64,000 bases of DNA from Nostoc linckia FACHB-104 (lineage in GTDB: Bacteria > Cyanobacteriota > Cyanobacteriia > Cyanobacteriales > Nostocaceae): NCBI RefSeq assembly GCF_014696615.1, contig NZ_JACJQJ010000027.1:1-64000 (forward strand), written 5' to 3'. Both the position numbers and the translations under genes were made by a program. The notes beneath the pieces were generated by a model. That model searched no databases. It had not been told where the DNA came from and saw only the letters and a list, made by a program, of their open reading frames with translations. Positions 46,693-56,549 of the stretch are shown one piece after another; the stretch's first letter is position 1; the number at the start of each line of letters is the position of its first letter.

Positions 46693-48087
46693 TCAATCCG
46701 TCAATACAACTGGTAGACGAACTTGAAAGCAGGTATTACCAGGACAGGAGGTAAATCGGACATCTCCTTTATGTTTCCCAACTACAGTGCGGTAAACGAT
46801 ATCTAAGCCTAATCCTTTACCTTCGCCTACGCCTTTGGTGGTGAAAAATGGTTCAAAAATGCGTGATTGGATTTCTGGCGCGATTCCTGTGCCATTATCG
46901 ATAATTTCTATTAAAACTTGGTCGTTTTCGCACTTTGTATGTATACGAAGCTGTCCTTGACCTTTAACTGCATCAATTGCATTATCAATCAGGTTAGTCC
47001 AGACTTGGTTTAATTCGCTACCATAGGCGCTGATTCTGGGCAAATTGCCATACTCTCTAATTACCGCTACCCCATCCTTGAGTTTATGGTTCATCATCTT
47101 TAAGGTGCTTTCAATACCGTCATGGACATTCACCTCTTGTAAGGGTGCTTGATCCATGTAAGAGTAGTCTTGCAAAGCTTTGACTAGCTCATAAACACGG
47201 GATGATCCTTCATCGAGTTCGGAGAGTAAGTTTAATCCGCTCAAGCTGGCTTCTAGCCAAGCTAAGATATCCCCTAAAGACTCCGCTGGGATTTGCTGCG
47301 TAATTTTACTGAGGTCACTAGCATCTAGTCCGACTGCGACTAAAGTAGGTGCGAGTTTCCAACCATCACTGACACCATTGTCATCTAACCAATCAACCAG
47401 TTCATCTTCGCGATCGCATCTTGAAAGGGGAGACAATTGAGTAGTTTGCTGCTGCTTGGCAATCACTTCTTGCTGCAAACCACCCAAATATTCTATTTGC
47501 TGCTTGGTGAATTGTCTTTGACTTAGTTGCAATACTAGCGAGGGTAACTGTTGAAATAGCTTTTGCAATTCCCCAGTACCGCGCCTGACTGCGGCCATGG
47601 GGTTATTCATTTCATGGGACAGTCCCGCCGCCATTGTGCCTAAAGCAGCGAGTTTTTCCCGCTGCTGAGACATAGACTGTAACTCTTGTACCCGCTGCGC
47701 CATTGTTTGCAGAATCAAGGTGGTGACAGCCGGCATGGTGGCTAGCATTTGCCAGAATTGATCTTTGTCCAATTCTAAGATGTGGCAAGGCTGCACAGCT
47801 TTGCCACCAGCCCAATAGTGAGTTTCGCCGGTTAAAATTGGCAACTCCCCAAAAAAGGTTTTCGCACCATAGGTAACTAAGACAATTTCTTGATTACCTA
47901 CCTTCTGGGTAACTTGTACCTCACCGTCAATCATGATAAAGACTTGGTCGGCAGGATCGCCAGCGGAGCGATGGATATCGCCAGGTTGCAGCCAAATTTC
48001 TTTTCCTTGTTCGCACAACCACCGCAATTGCTCATCGCTTAAGCTGGCAAACAATTCCACTTGGCGTAATTCTTCTATGTCCAGCAT
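46693..48087 (-). CDS. cNMP-binding-domain sensor histidine kinase, copy 2
   Basis: A 464-residue paralogue of the neighbouring kinase with the same plan: cNMP-like domain (about 6-125), H158 in LSHEMNNP, N box [15 protein letters not shown]1 [20 protein letters not shown]2 [10 protein letters not shown]. Its ATG overlaps the TAA stop of the upstream response-regulator/TrxR gene (TAATG), which implies translational coupling and a shared complex. Both kinases lack membrane segments and so sense a cytoplasmic signal. Whether cAMP or cGMP binds is unknown. Confidence 0.88.
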   Translation of the reverse strand: MLDIEELRQVELFASLSDEQLRWLCEQGKEIWLQPGDIHRSAGDPADQVFIMIDGEVQVTQKVGNQEIVLVTYGAKTFFGELPILTGETHYWAGGKAVQPCHILELDKDQFWQMLATMPAVTTLILQTMAQRVQELQSMSQQREKLAALGTMAAGLSHEMNNPMAAVRRGTGELQKLFQQLPSLVLQLSQRQFTKQQIEYLGGLQQEVIAKQQQTTQLSPLSRCDREDELVDWLDDNGVSDGWKLAPTLVAVGLDASDLSKITQQIPAESLGDILAWLEASLSGLNLLSELDEGSSRVYELVKALQDYSYMDQAPLQEVNVHDGIESTLKMMNHKLKDGVAVIREYGNLPRISAYGSELNQVWTNLIDNAIDAVKGQGQLRIHTKCENDQVLIEIIDNGTGIAPEIQSRIFEPFFTTKGVGEGKGLGLDIVYRTVVGKHKGDVRFTSCPGNTCFQVRLPVVLTD

Positions 48088-49751
48088 TACAACACCTTAG
48101 CAAGATACTGGTGGACAAAACTAACACAAATGGAGCCTTCACCCACTCCCGAAGCTACGCGCTTCACGGAACCATGATGCACGTCACCCACAGCAAAAAT
48201 TCCCGGTATGCTGGTTTCGAGTAAGTAAGGGTCTCTATCTAAATTCCAGCCTTTGGGACGTTTACCGTCTTTGATCAAATCGGGGCCAGTCAAAATGAAA
48301 CCACGTTCATCCCGTTCTACAATTCCATCTAACCAATCGGTATGAGGAACAGCACCAATGAAAATAAACAGAGAGTTAGCCGGGACGGTTTCTTGTTCAC
48401 CAGTCACATTGTTGAGAATAGTTAAGGCTTCTAAACTTTCTTCGCCTTTGACCTCAACGACGCTGGAATTAAGTTGCACAATAATATTTTCTGTAGCGCC
48501 AATCTGATCGACAAGGTATTGTGACATACCTTTACCGAGATTGTCAGCACGGACTAACATATGCACTTGCTGGGCATACTTACTAAAATGCATGGCTGCT
48601 TGTCCGGCGGAGTTAGCACCACCCACAATGTAGACTTTTTCGTTGCTACATTCCATTGCTTCGGTCATGGCTGCACCATAATACACACCCCGACCTGTGA
48701 GTTTTTCAATTCCAGGGACATTTAACCGCCGCCAAGAGACACCCATCGCCAAAATTAAAGCATGACAAGCGATTTCTGAGCCATCTTTGAGCAGTGCATA
48801 ACGATAGTTGCCGTTGGTGCGAATTCCTGCTACTTCTTGGGGTGTGAGAATTTCCACACCAAAACGTTTGGCTTGGGTAACACCCCGTCTAGCTAAATCT
48901 GCACCACTTAAACCAATGGGGAAACCGAGGTAGTTTTCAATCCGCGAACTGGTTCCCGCTTGTCCGCCTGGGGCTTCGCGTTCAATCATGACTGTTCGTA
49001 GCCCTTCAGAAGCACCATAGACGGCGGCGGCTAACCCAGCAGGCCCGCCACCGACAATTGCTAGGTCATAGAATGGCTGTTTAGCTTGGGTTTGCAATCC
49101 AACTTTGGCGGCAATTTCAATATTGCTGGGTTTTACTAAACGCTCGCCATCTGGCAAAATCACCAAAGGTAATTCGGCGTTATCTACGCCACTATAGTTA
49201 ACTAACTCTTGGGCTTCCTCATCTCTTTCAATATCTAACCATTGATAAGGAACGTGATTGCGGGCGAGGAAATCCTTGATTTTATGGGAATTAGGCGACC
49301 AACGATGACCAATCACGCGAGTCCCCTCAAAAGGTGGGCGATAAGAAGCAAACCAATCATCTAGCAAGTCGTTGAGGATAGGATACAACCGCTCTTCTGG
49401 TGGGTCCCAAGGCTTAGTTAAGTAGTAATTAATACTAGTTTTATTAATAGCTGCGATCGCGGCATCGGTATCTGCATAGGCGGTGAGCAAGGCGCGTTTC
49501 GCTTCGGGGAAGATAGCAATTGCTTGTTCGAGAAATTCTACCCCAGTCATTTGGGGCATTCGCTGGTCAGCCAGAAATAAAGCTACTGTCTCGTTACGTA
49601 ATTTTAACTCTTTGATGGCTTCTAGTGCCGCAGCTCCTGAGTCTGCACGTAAGATCCGGAAGCGATCGCCATATTCCTTTCGCAAATCCCGCGCGATCGC
49701 TTGTAAAACCTGAGGATCATCATCCACGGTCAGAATCATTGGTTTAGCCAT
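48087..49751 (-). CDS. response regulator fused to a thioredoxin-reductase-like flavoprotein
   Basis: A 554-residue fusion. Residues 1-125 are a receiver domain with acidic pocket DDD (10-12), phosphoacceptor D62 (LADQRMP) and the T/K switch (TAYAD, LTKPWDP). Residues about 145-215 resemble a glutaredoxin/arsenate reductase fold without an active-site Cys (RWSPNSHKI). Residues about 225-554 are a TrxR-like domain with FAD motif VGGGPAGLAAAVYG and NADPH motif VGGANSAG. Where thioredoxin reductase has CxxC this protein has GVYYGAAMTEA, so disulfide reduction by the standard route is impossible. Output is probably redox or NADPH-linked, controlled by phosphorylation from the two kinases. Confidence 0.87.
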   Translation of the reverse strand: MAKPMILTVDDDPQVLQAIARDLRKEYGDRFRILRADSGAAALEAIKELKLRNETVALFLADQRMPQMTGVEFLEQAIAIFPEAKRALLTAYADTDAAIAAINKTSINYYLTKPWDPPEERLYPILNDLLDDWFASYRPPFEGTRVIGHRWSPNSHKIKDFLARNHVPYQWLDIERDEEAQELVNYSGVDNAELPLVILPDGERLVKPSNIEIAAKVGLQTQAKQPFYDLAIVGGGPAGLAAAVYGASEGLRTVMIEREAPGGQAGTSSRIENYLGFPIGLSGADLARRGVTQAKRFGVEILTPQEVAGIRTNGNYRYALLKDGSEIACHALILAMGVSWRRLNVPGIEKLTGRGVYYGAAMTEAMECSNEKVYIVGGANSAGQAAMHFSKYAQQVHMLVRADNLGKGMSQYLVDQIGATENIIVQLNSSVVEVKGEESLEALTILNNVTGEQETVPANSLFIFIGAVPHTDWLDGIVERDERGFILTGPDLIKDGKRPKGWNLDRDPYLLETSIPGIFAVGDVHHGSVKRVASGVGEGSICVSFVHQYLAKVL

Positions 49752-50150
49752 AAAGTTTTCCTATGTTGGTTTCTCTTTACTTATTATTGATTGCTTGCTT
49801 GGCGTTATGAATAGAAGAGTGCGCTAATCTGCAGTTAAAACTACTAAAATCACAAATCTTAACGGCTAAAAATGACAGAAAAAGGTGATGGATCAAGCAA
49901 TCAGAATCATTACAATTAGTGATTTGCTCCATTTTTACAGCTAATTGAGCTAGCTTTTTATAGTTGAACTAACTCTTGGTCAACCGGAATTGCTAGAGCA
50001 GGTGAAAACCTTGGCAAAGGAGTTAGCTGCAAAAACAGCCCATAATTTCTAGCCAAATTATAGTCTGATACAAGTCAAGACAACTAGTCCTACTCTCAAA
50101 AGCATAGGATTAGTTGTCCATCTAACAATAGTTAACAGTTGGTAGTGAAT
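49752..50150. other. 399-base gap, with a possible gene remnant
   Basis: On the + strand, 49966-50052 reads as 28 residues (ELTLGQPELLEQVK ... then a stop) with protein-like composition and no start. It may be the tail of a lost gene. The rest is AT-rich and empty. Confidence 0.35.
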
Positions 50151-52523
50151 TTACAGATGATTCATCGCCCGCCAAACTTTTTCTGGTGTCAGAGGCATAT
50201 TTAGATGCTTGACTCCTAGAGGACTAAGAGCATCGCAAACAGCATTCACTATTGCAGGTGCTACAGGTGGATTGCTGACATCCCCAGCTCCTTTGGCTCC
50301 TAGCGGATTATGAGGGGTAGGGGTGACAGTGCGAGCCAGTTCAAAGTGGGGTAAGTCGGAAGGTTTGGCGATCGCATAACTGGTGAGGTCATCTGTGAGG
50401 ATTTTGCCAGACTCATCATATACAGCTTCTTCAAATAAAGCTTGACTAATCCCCAGATAAATATTGCCGTGGGTTTGACCATCAACAATCATCGGATTAC
50501 CGACATTGCCAAAATCATTGACTGCGACATAGCGCACTACTTCAACTTCGCCTGTTTCTTGATCAACCTCAACTACGGCAATATGAGTACCAAAGGGATA
50601 GCTAAAATCTGGTGGATCGAAGAAGGTAATAACTTCTAATCCTGGTTCCATTCCTGGTGGTAAATCCCAAGCATACCAAAGAGCTAAGGCTATATCCTGT
50701 ATAGTCTTGACCTGATCTGGTTGATTTTTAGGATAGAATTTACCGTCCTCAACAATAATCTCTGCTTCTGGAACTTTGAAGATATGAGCTGCCATTTTCC
50801 GGGCTTTTTCGTTAATCTTTTGGGCAGCTTTGTAGACTGTCGCACCTTCAACGCTGAAGCTACGGGAACCATAACTACCCTGAGCGTAAATAGCTCCTCT
50901 GGTATCGGAATGTATTACTTCAATGCGTTCAATATCAATCCCTAGTTCTTGGGCAGCAACTTGAGAGAAGGTGGTTACATGACCTTGACCGTGGGGCTGA
51001 CTACCTGTAATTAAGCTGACATCACCTGTGGGATGTACGCGCAGGTGAACGCTACCCCAGGTACTACCATTGAGACCAATATCTTTAGCCATAATTGGCG
51101 AAGGGCCTACACCAGATATGGCGACAAAGGAACCAATTCCGACACCTAAATATTTACCTCGCGCCTTGGCTTGTTCTTTGAGTTGGGGAATATTTTTGTA
51201 ATCCACCATTTCTAAGGCTTTATCAAGGGCGACTTGATAATTACCGGAGTCATAAGTCCAGCCCAAACCGTTCTTGTAAGGGAACTGATCGGGAGGAACC
51301 ATGTTTTTACGGCGAACTTCTGCTGGATCTAAACCGATTTCATCAGCAAAGAGGTCAACCAAACGCTCAATTACACAGTGGGCTTCTGTCCGTCCTGCAC
51401 CGCGAATTGGGCCTGTTTGGGTAGTGTTGGTGAATACGCAGTAAACTTCATAAAAAGGATGCTCAATGGCATAAGCCCCTGATATGCTGCGGCCTGTCAA
51501 ACTTGTAGGCGCGCCAGGGCCGTTGGTGCCAGAAAAGGCTCCAAGGTTAGCGTAGTTGGTGCAATAGAGGGCAGTAATTTTGCCATCTCTGTTACCTGCA
51601 AGGGTGGCATACTCAATGTGATCGTGGGAGTGGACGGTGGTACGCGCTAACCCTTGACGAGTATCTACCCACTTGACGGGACGACCCAGTTCTTTAGCTA
51701 AAAACAGTGTGATAGCTGTATCTTGATATAGATATCCCTTAGAACCGTAACTTCCGCCCATGTGGGGAACAATTACCCGCAGTTTGTTGAAAGGAATTCC
51801 TAAAACTAATTGTGATAGCAGAAAGCGGTTCCCGTGGGGAATTTGGGTATTTGTCCACAGGGTATAGTCTCCGGTTTCGGGATTGTAATCTGCGATCGTG
51901 GCGCGAGTTTCGCTAGAATTGGCAATCACCCGGGGAATGCGAATTTTTTGCTTGATCACTACCTCAGCAGCTGCGATCGCTTTTTCTGTGGCTTCTTTAT
52001 CTCCATAACTGGCATACTGGTTCAAATTACCCGGTACGTTGTCATATAGTTGCGGTGCATCTGCCTTCAGCGCTTCCTCCGCATCAGTCACAACTGGTAG
52101 CGGCTCGTACTCTACCTTAATGCCTTTAAGAGCGTCATATGCTTGTTGACGGGTTTGGGCAACCACCACAGCCACAAAATCGCCAACATAGCGAACTTTA
52201 TTGATAGCTAAGATAGTTTGACCTGCTGGTAAGCCATAGGGATGGGGTGGGAATTTCGCCGCCGCACCACCAGGATTCATAATCACGGGTAGGGGAAAAA
52301 TCGAGCTAGTATCGGCTCCTGTAATCACCCGCACCACTCCTGGCATTTTTTCCGCCACAGTGGTATCAATGCTCTTAATTAGAGCATGAGCCTCAGTACT
52401 GTGCAAAATTGCCATATGTAACATATTTGGCAAAGTAATATCTGCGGTAAATTTGGCTTTTCCGAGCAATAATTCTGGATCTTCACGTCGTTTAATAGAA
52501 GTACCTAGTATATTTTGATGCAT
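50151..52523 (-). CDS. CoxL-like molybdopterin subunit of a xanthine dehydrogenase/CO dehydrogenase-family enzyme
   Basis: A 790-residue large subunit of the molybdenum hydroxylase family. Molybdopterin-binding segments are present: GGSYGSKG (about 255), IRGAGRTEA (about 370), HGQGH (about 508) and GSYGSRS. The loop IRGAGR is like form II 'CoxL' proteins, not the RCSFR loop of true CO dehydrogenases, so CO oxidation is unlikely. The C-terminal GAKGxGE motif that carries the catalytic Glu base reads GAKGAGD, with D748 in place of Glu. Length is normal. The small subunit (56550) and the FAD subunit (34339) are encoded apart from it. Substrate unknown. Confidence 0.87.
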   Translation of the reverse strand: MHQNILGTSIKRREDPELLLGKAKFTADITLPNMLHMAILHSTEAHALIKSIDTTVAEKMPGVVRVITGADTSSIFPLPVIMNPGGAAAKFPPHPYGLPAGQTILAINKVRYVGDFVAVVVAQTRQQAYDALKGIKVEYEPLPVVTDAEEALKADAPQLYDNVPGNLNQYASYGDKEATEKAIAAAEVVIKQKIRIPRVIANSSETRATIADYNPETGDYTLWTNTQIPHGNRFLLSQLVLGIPFNKLRVIVPHMGGSYGSKGYLYQDTAITLFLAKELGRPVKWVDTRQGLARTTVHSHDHIEYATLAGNRDGKITALYCTNYANLGAFSGTNGPGAPTSLTGRSISGAYAIEHPFYEVYCVFTNTTQTGPIRGAGRTEAHCVIERLVDLFADEIGLDPAEVRRKNMVPPDQFPYKNGLGWTYDSGNYQVALDKALEMVDYKNIPQLKEQAKARGKYLGVGIGSFVAISGVGPSPIMAKDIGLNGSTWGSVHLRVHPTGDVSLITGSQPHGQGHVTTFSQVAAQELGIDIERIEVIHSDTRGAIYAQGSYGSRSFSVEGATVYKAAQKINEKARKMAAHIFKVPEAEIIVEDGKFYPKNQPDQVKTIQDIALALWYAWDLPPGMEPGLEVITFFDPPDFSYPFGTHIAVVEVDQETGEVEVVRYVAVNDFGNVGNPMIVDGQTHGNIYLGISQALFEEAVYDESGKILTDDLTSYAIAKPSDLPHFELARTVTPTPHNPLGAKGAGDVSNPPVAPAIVNAVCDALSPLGVKHLNMPLTPEKVWRAMNHL

Positions 52524-53201
52524 ACTGGTTTGCGTTTAACTCTTCTCAATTAAAGTAATAACACTATCTTACTTCGCACAGTTTGTGTATCAAGTGAATG
52601 ATGTGCTTCTCCTGCCTCTGATAAACTCATTGTTTTATCAATTAATGGCTGAATTTACTTTTTAGCTGAAAATTTCAGAAGAGTTGTTAAATTTTCTAAA
52701 TACCAGTCATGATGTTCTTGTTTAAAAGTAAAAATGACATAAGTTATCCCTCTTTTGTTACCTTCGGGAGAAAACAATCTGGAACGCTTATATCATAAGA
52801 CTTTTACCAAAAAAACAATGATTTCAGCCATTGTGTTAGAAAATAAACGCTCAAATGACCGTTCTATGCTACAGTTCAATATTTGGCTTTGATTTTTCTT
52901 TTCCTGGAGTGACAAAAGCGTCTGAGGAAAGCGATCACATTCCCAATAGATGTAAAGAAACATTTCTGTTTCTTAGAAAAGGGATTATATATAACTAATT
53001 AGTAATTTATAAAATTTAACAAGATTAATTAATATAGATTAAGTATTTTGTAGTGTGCGTTACGGTTTACGCCTAACGCACGAAAAGTTACTCATTGGTA
53101 ATTTATAAAATTTAAAATCAATTGTTGGGTAAAAAGAAGAAATTCAATTTGTCAATTTATCTTCTTTCCTACTGTAATTGAATGCTATCTTCCTATAAAT
53201 T
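52524..53201. other. 678-base non-coding stretch with repeat elements
   Basis: No gene is seen. An 18-base direct repeat (GTAATTTATAAAATTTAA) at 53002-53019 and 53098-53115 flanks a hairpin element (listed separately). Confidence 0.6.
53055..53081. repeat. dispersed palindrome GTGCGTTA...TAACGCAC
   Basis: An 8-bp perfect stem, GTGCGTTA and TAACGCAC, encloses CGGTTTACGCC. From memory this is a widespread small palindromic repeat in Nostoc-type genomes. It sits between two 18-base direct repeats. Confidence 0.65.
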
Positions 53202-53488
53202 TCAACGTCGCAATAACTTCAAGGCAAGTTCTCTACCATAGTTACGTGATATCTGTACCCAAAGTTTAGTTAGGGACTCTATTAAAGGAGCAGTATTTAA
53301 TAGTCCTGCATCCACTACATCAAAACCAAGTTCTTCCCCCAGTTGGGTAACTATAGCTTTAAAGCTTTTACCTTATCACTGTGAGGTTGTCGCACAGCAA
53401 AAAAAAATCTCATGTCCCTTTCCTTTGCTGCCTAGATTTTACCCAGATTACCGCCAATATTACCTGCACCGAGAATTCCGATTTTCAT
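53202..53488 (-). pseudogene. remnant of an NADP/F420-type oxidoreductase gene
   Basis: From the ATG at 53488 the frame reads MKIGILGAGNIGGNLGKI and then hits a stop. Further on, in shifted frames, come FFAVRQP and then a C-terminal part (GEELGFDVVDAGLLNTA, then LALKLLRR and a stop at 53202). These are the start and end of a Rossmann-fold NADP oxidoreductase (F420-dependent-like family, about 200 residues when intact). The piece is 287 bases with a nonsense codon, frameshifts and a large internal deletion. It is a dead gene in the middle of the oxidoreductase cluster. Confidence 0.8.
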
Positions 53489-53501
53489 GATTGAATATTA
53501 A

Positions 53502-54449
53502 CTATGTTGACGATTGTTCGACTTGCAGGACAATTTTTCCCCGAGTCCCGCCATTTTCTATCAATTCGTGCGCTTGACGAGCTGCAGCCAGAGGTAAGAC
53601 TTTACCAACAACAGTTTTAATTTTGCCACTATCTAACAGCGCTGCAATTTCCTTCAGTTGCGAAGCTTGAGGCTGCATCACCAATCCCACCGCACGAACC
53701 CCTTTTTCTATTGCAGTGGCTTGAGAGGGAGGAAGAGAGGAAATTAACGAAACCAAAATGCCATTGGGTTTAATGACTCCCCAAGAACGTTCCCGCGTAT
53801 CGCCACCAATTGTATCTAAAACCATATCTACATTGCTGACGACATCTTCAAATTTGGTGGTTTTGTAATCTATCACCTCATCAGCGCCTAATTCCTTGAC
53901 AAACTCCAAGTTATTAGCTGATGCTGTACCGATAACTTTGGCTCCTTTTAACTTAGCCAACTGTACAGCAAATATCCCAACGCCACCCGATGCTGCATGG
54001 ATGAGTACGGTTTGTCCTGGTGATACTTCCGCGACATCAAATAAAGCTTGCCATGCTGTCATAGCGACTACGGGAATAGATGCGGCTTGAACATAGTCGA
54101 GTGTTTTTGGTTTTGCAGCTAACTTTTGCGGTTGCGCGATCGCATATTCGCCGTAAGCACCAGAACGGCTCACTTCTGCAACTCCATAAACCTCTTGACC
54201 TAAATGGAAGTCTTGCACTTGAGATCCCATCGCTGCGACTTTACCCGACACATCCAATCCCAAAATGAAGGGTTTAGGATAATCAAAAATCGCTTTCATG
54301 CGACCTTCACGGATTTTACAATCTAGGGGATTTACTCCAGCAGCATAAACCTCAACTAAAACTTCTTCCGAACCAATTCCAGGAAGGGGTGCATCTTCAT
54401 AAACAAGGACCTCTGGTTTGCCGTATGCATGAGTGTGTACTGCTTTCAT
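53502..54449 (-). CDS. quinone-oxidoreductase-like MDR protein, copy 2
   Basis: A 315-residue NADP-dependent medium-chain reductase. GroES-like half (about 1-120) and Rossmann half with HAASGGVGIFAVQLA (about 150-164), then GTASANNLEFVKELGADEVIDY. No zinc-ligand cluster. It starts at a clear ATG and ends 13 bases before the pseudogene start. It is one of three MDR genes here, all next to molybdenum-hydroxylase-like genes. The natural substrate (quinone, enone or aldehyde) cannot be told. Confidence 0.87.
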   Translation of the reverse strand: MKAVHTHAYGKPEVLVYEDAPLPGIGSEEVLVEVYAAGVNPLDCKIREGRMKAIFDYPKPFILGLDVSGKVAAMGSQVQDFHLGQEVYGVAEVSRSGAYGEYAIAQPQKLAAKPKTLDYVQAASIPVVAMTAWQALFDVAEVSPGQTVLIHAASGGVGIFAVQLAKLKGAKVIGTASANNLEFVKELGADEVIDYKTTKFEDVVSNVDMVLDTIGGDTRERSWGVIKPNGILVSLISSLPPSQATAIEKGVRAVGLVMQPQASQLKEIAALLDSGKIKTVVGKVLPLAAARQAHELIENGGTRGKIVLQVEQSST

Positions 54450-54520
54450 AAATTTTCCTAAATCCTAATCGCTAGGGGACAAACCAAGCCACAGGCGTGA
54501 TTTTCCTGGGTAATTCTTCA

Positions 54521-55633
54521 CTATCTAGTATGAATTGGTTTTTCATTGTGAGATAGCCGTTCGCCATTCCGCCCGCTTCTGAGGGCAATCACTTCAGCCA
54601 TAATTGAAACTGCTGTCTCTTCTGAGGTACGAGCGCCGATATCTAGCCCAATTGGGGCAGAAATGCGGTTAATTTCCGCCTCAGTTAGTCCAGCTTCTTG
54701 AAGACGGCTGATTCTATCTTTAGTAGTTCTACGACTACCCATTGCCCCAATATAAGCGGCTGGTGTCCTCACAGCGCTAACTAAAGCAGGGACATCAAAT
54801 TTGGGGTCATGAGTGAGAACAACAATCATAGTGCGGTGGTCTATATGAGCATTTTCTAAGTATTTATGGGGCCATTCTACAATCACCTCATCAGCGGCGG
54901 GAAAACGTGCAACTGTGGCAAAGCTATCGCGTGCATCACAGACAGTAACACGGTAACCCAGGACTTTCGCTAATACAGAGAGCGATCGCGTGAAGTCAAT
55001 AGCCCCAAAAATAATCAAGTGAGGTGGTGGAGCAAAAGACTCTATAAAAACTGTGACCTCTGCTTGCCGACATTCTTCATTTAAACTAAAGTCAGACAAT
55101 TTAGTCAGCCCTTGATGCAACATTCCTTGAGCATCATCAGCCACTATGCAATCAATCTCTGCATTACCGAGGGAACCCAAGCGATCGCCCTTTTCGTTGA
55201 CAATCATCTTGGCTCCCGCCTGTATTCCCTCCACCACTGTACAGATAGCTATGGGTTTCTGTAATGATTGGCGAATTGCTTGGAAAATCTCCATCAGACT
55301 GAGATTATTACTATGTAATTTGTCTGAGAACTGCTGGATAAAAATTTGAATTGTACCGCCGCAGGTTAAGCCAACCGATAGACCCAATTCATCACTGATC
55401 CCATAACTTACTAGCCGTGGTTCGCCTGATTGGATGACTATCAGAGCTTCTTCTACCACGGCTGCTTCTACACAACCACCGCTAACAGAACCAAGAACTT
55501 CTCCAGCATCGTTAACCGCCATCACAGCACCGACTTCCCTAGGGCTGGAACCTAAGGTTTTGACCACAGTTGCTAATGCTACAGTATGGCCCAGACTTAG
55601 CCATTGTTCGACTTCATCTATTACTTCTTTCAT
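54521..55633 (-). CDS. XdhC/CoxI-family molybdenum cofactor maturation protein
   Basis: A 370-residue protein of the XdhC/CoxI family, which binds molybdenum cofactor, helps its sulfuration and inserts it into xanthine dehydrogenase-type enzymes. The N-terminal CoxI domain has the conserved GSSPR, SGGCVE and LTCGGT motifs; the C-terminal Rossmann-like domain follows (about 205-345, IIFGAIDF, VVLTHDPKFD, YIGAMGS). All motifs appear intact. This contrasts with the altered CoxM, CoxS and CoxL homologues and argues that a molybdenum cofactor is still delivered, probably to the CoxL-like subunit. Confidence 0.9.
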   Translation of the reverse strand: MKEVIDEVEQWLSLGHTVALATVVKTLGSSPREVGAVMAVNDAGEVLGSVSGGCVEAAVVEEALIVIQSGEPRLVSYGISDELGLSVGLTCGGTIQIFIQQFSDKLHSNNLSLMEIFQAIRQSLQKPIAICTVVEGIQAGAKMIVNEKGDRLGSLGNAEIDCIVADDAQGMLHQGLTKLSDFSLNEECRQAEVTVFIESFAPPPHLIIFGAIDFTRSLSVLAKVLGYRVTVCDARDSFATVARFPAADEVIVEWPHKYLENAHIDHRTMIVVLTHDPKFDVPALVSAVRTPAAYIGAMGSRRTTKDRISRLQEAGLTEAEINRISAPIGLDIGARTSEETAVSIMAEVIALRSGRNGERLSHNEKPIHTR

Positions 55634-55652
55634 CGGTGCTTTACCTCAATTG

Positions 55653-56426
55653 CTATTGCTGTTCTTGCTGCTGTTTTTGCTGCTCCAATATACCTGGTAA
55701 CATCCCTGCAAGGTATTTTTCTATACCTTTAGGATCTTTGAGTAGTTCAGTTGCCAAGTAAGTTGCTTGGTCGCCTGGATAGACATCTTCAACTTCATTA
55801 ATGACGGCATCTATAGCTACTCTAACAACTTCTGCGGGTGCAACCTTTGGCGGTGGATAATACTTAGCAAATTCAGTATCGACTGAACCTGGCATAACGG
55901 CAACTACTAGGGTTCCTTGGGCTGCTAATTCTGCACGCACACATTGAGTTAGGGATAATTCTGCCGCCTTAGACGCGGAGTATGTACCTAAAAAGGGGAG
56001 GTTAATTTTACCTAAGAAAGAAACTAGGTTGACGATTACTCCTCCACCATTTGCTTTTAGCACTGGAGCAAAGGCGCGACACATCGCCATTGTCCCAAAG
56101 TAGTTGGTTTCAATTTCCTGACGCGCACCATTCATATCTGGTGCAGCAATTACTCCTTGGTCATTGCTCATCCCAGCGTTATTGATCAGTACATTGACAT
56201 CTTGGTATTGGGCTGCTGCTTCATTAACTTGAGCTAGGTTAGTAATATCAAGTTTTATCGGCACAATTTTGTCAGGATTAGCTACCTTCAAACTTTCCAG
56301 AGCCTCTACTCTACGAGCTGCGGCGTAGATTTTCCCAACACCAGCGCCTAGTAATCCCTGGATGAACTCTTTTCCAATACCACCACTCGCACCTGTAATT
56401 AGAACTACACTACCTTCAAGTTTCAT
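55653..56426 (-). CDS. short-chain dehydrogenase/reductase, classical type
   Basis: A 257-residue SDR. The cofactor motif TGASGGIG is at about residues 11-18, the NAG motif at about 83-85, catalytic Ser in NLVSFLG and YSASK at about 148-152. The ATG at 56426 has GGAG eleven bases upstream; a GTG four codons earlier is the alternative. The C-terminus is Gln/Glu-rich (about 12 residues of Gln-Lys-Glu). It lies 19 bases before xdhC, so the two are likely co-transcribed. Confidence 0.88.
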   Translation of the reverse strand: MKLEGSVVLITGASGGIGKEFIQGLLGAGVGKIYAAARRVEALESLKVANPDKIVPIKLDITNLAQVNEAAAQYQDVNVLINNAGMSNDQGVIAAPDMNGARQEIETNYFGTMAMCRAFAPVLKANGGGVIVNLVSFLGKINLPFLGTYSASKAAELSLTQCVRAELAAQGTLVVAVMPGSVDTEFAKYYPPPKVAPAEVVRVAIDAVINEVEDVYPGDQATYLATELLKDPKGIEKYLAGMLPGILEQQKQQQEQQ

Positions 56427-56549
56427 AGCTTTATTCACTCCATATGATTTTTATTTAGGGAACAGGGAACAGGGCGTAATTGGGAATATTTTTGTCTCCC
56501 TCATCTCCCACCTCTCCCTTATCGCCCTCATCACTCCGATCAGAACTAC

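Noticed and set aside
49966-50052. Short protein-like stretch on the + strand
   Set aside because: No start codon and only 28 codons; kept only as a possible remnant within the gap entry.
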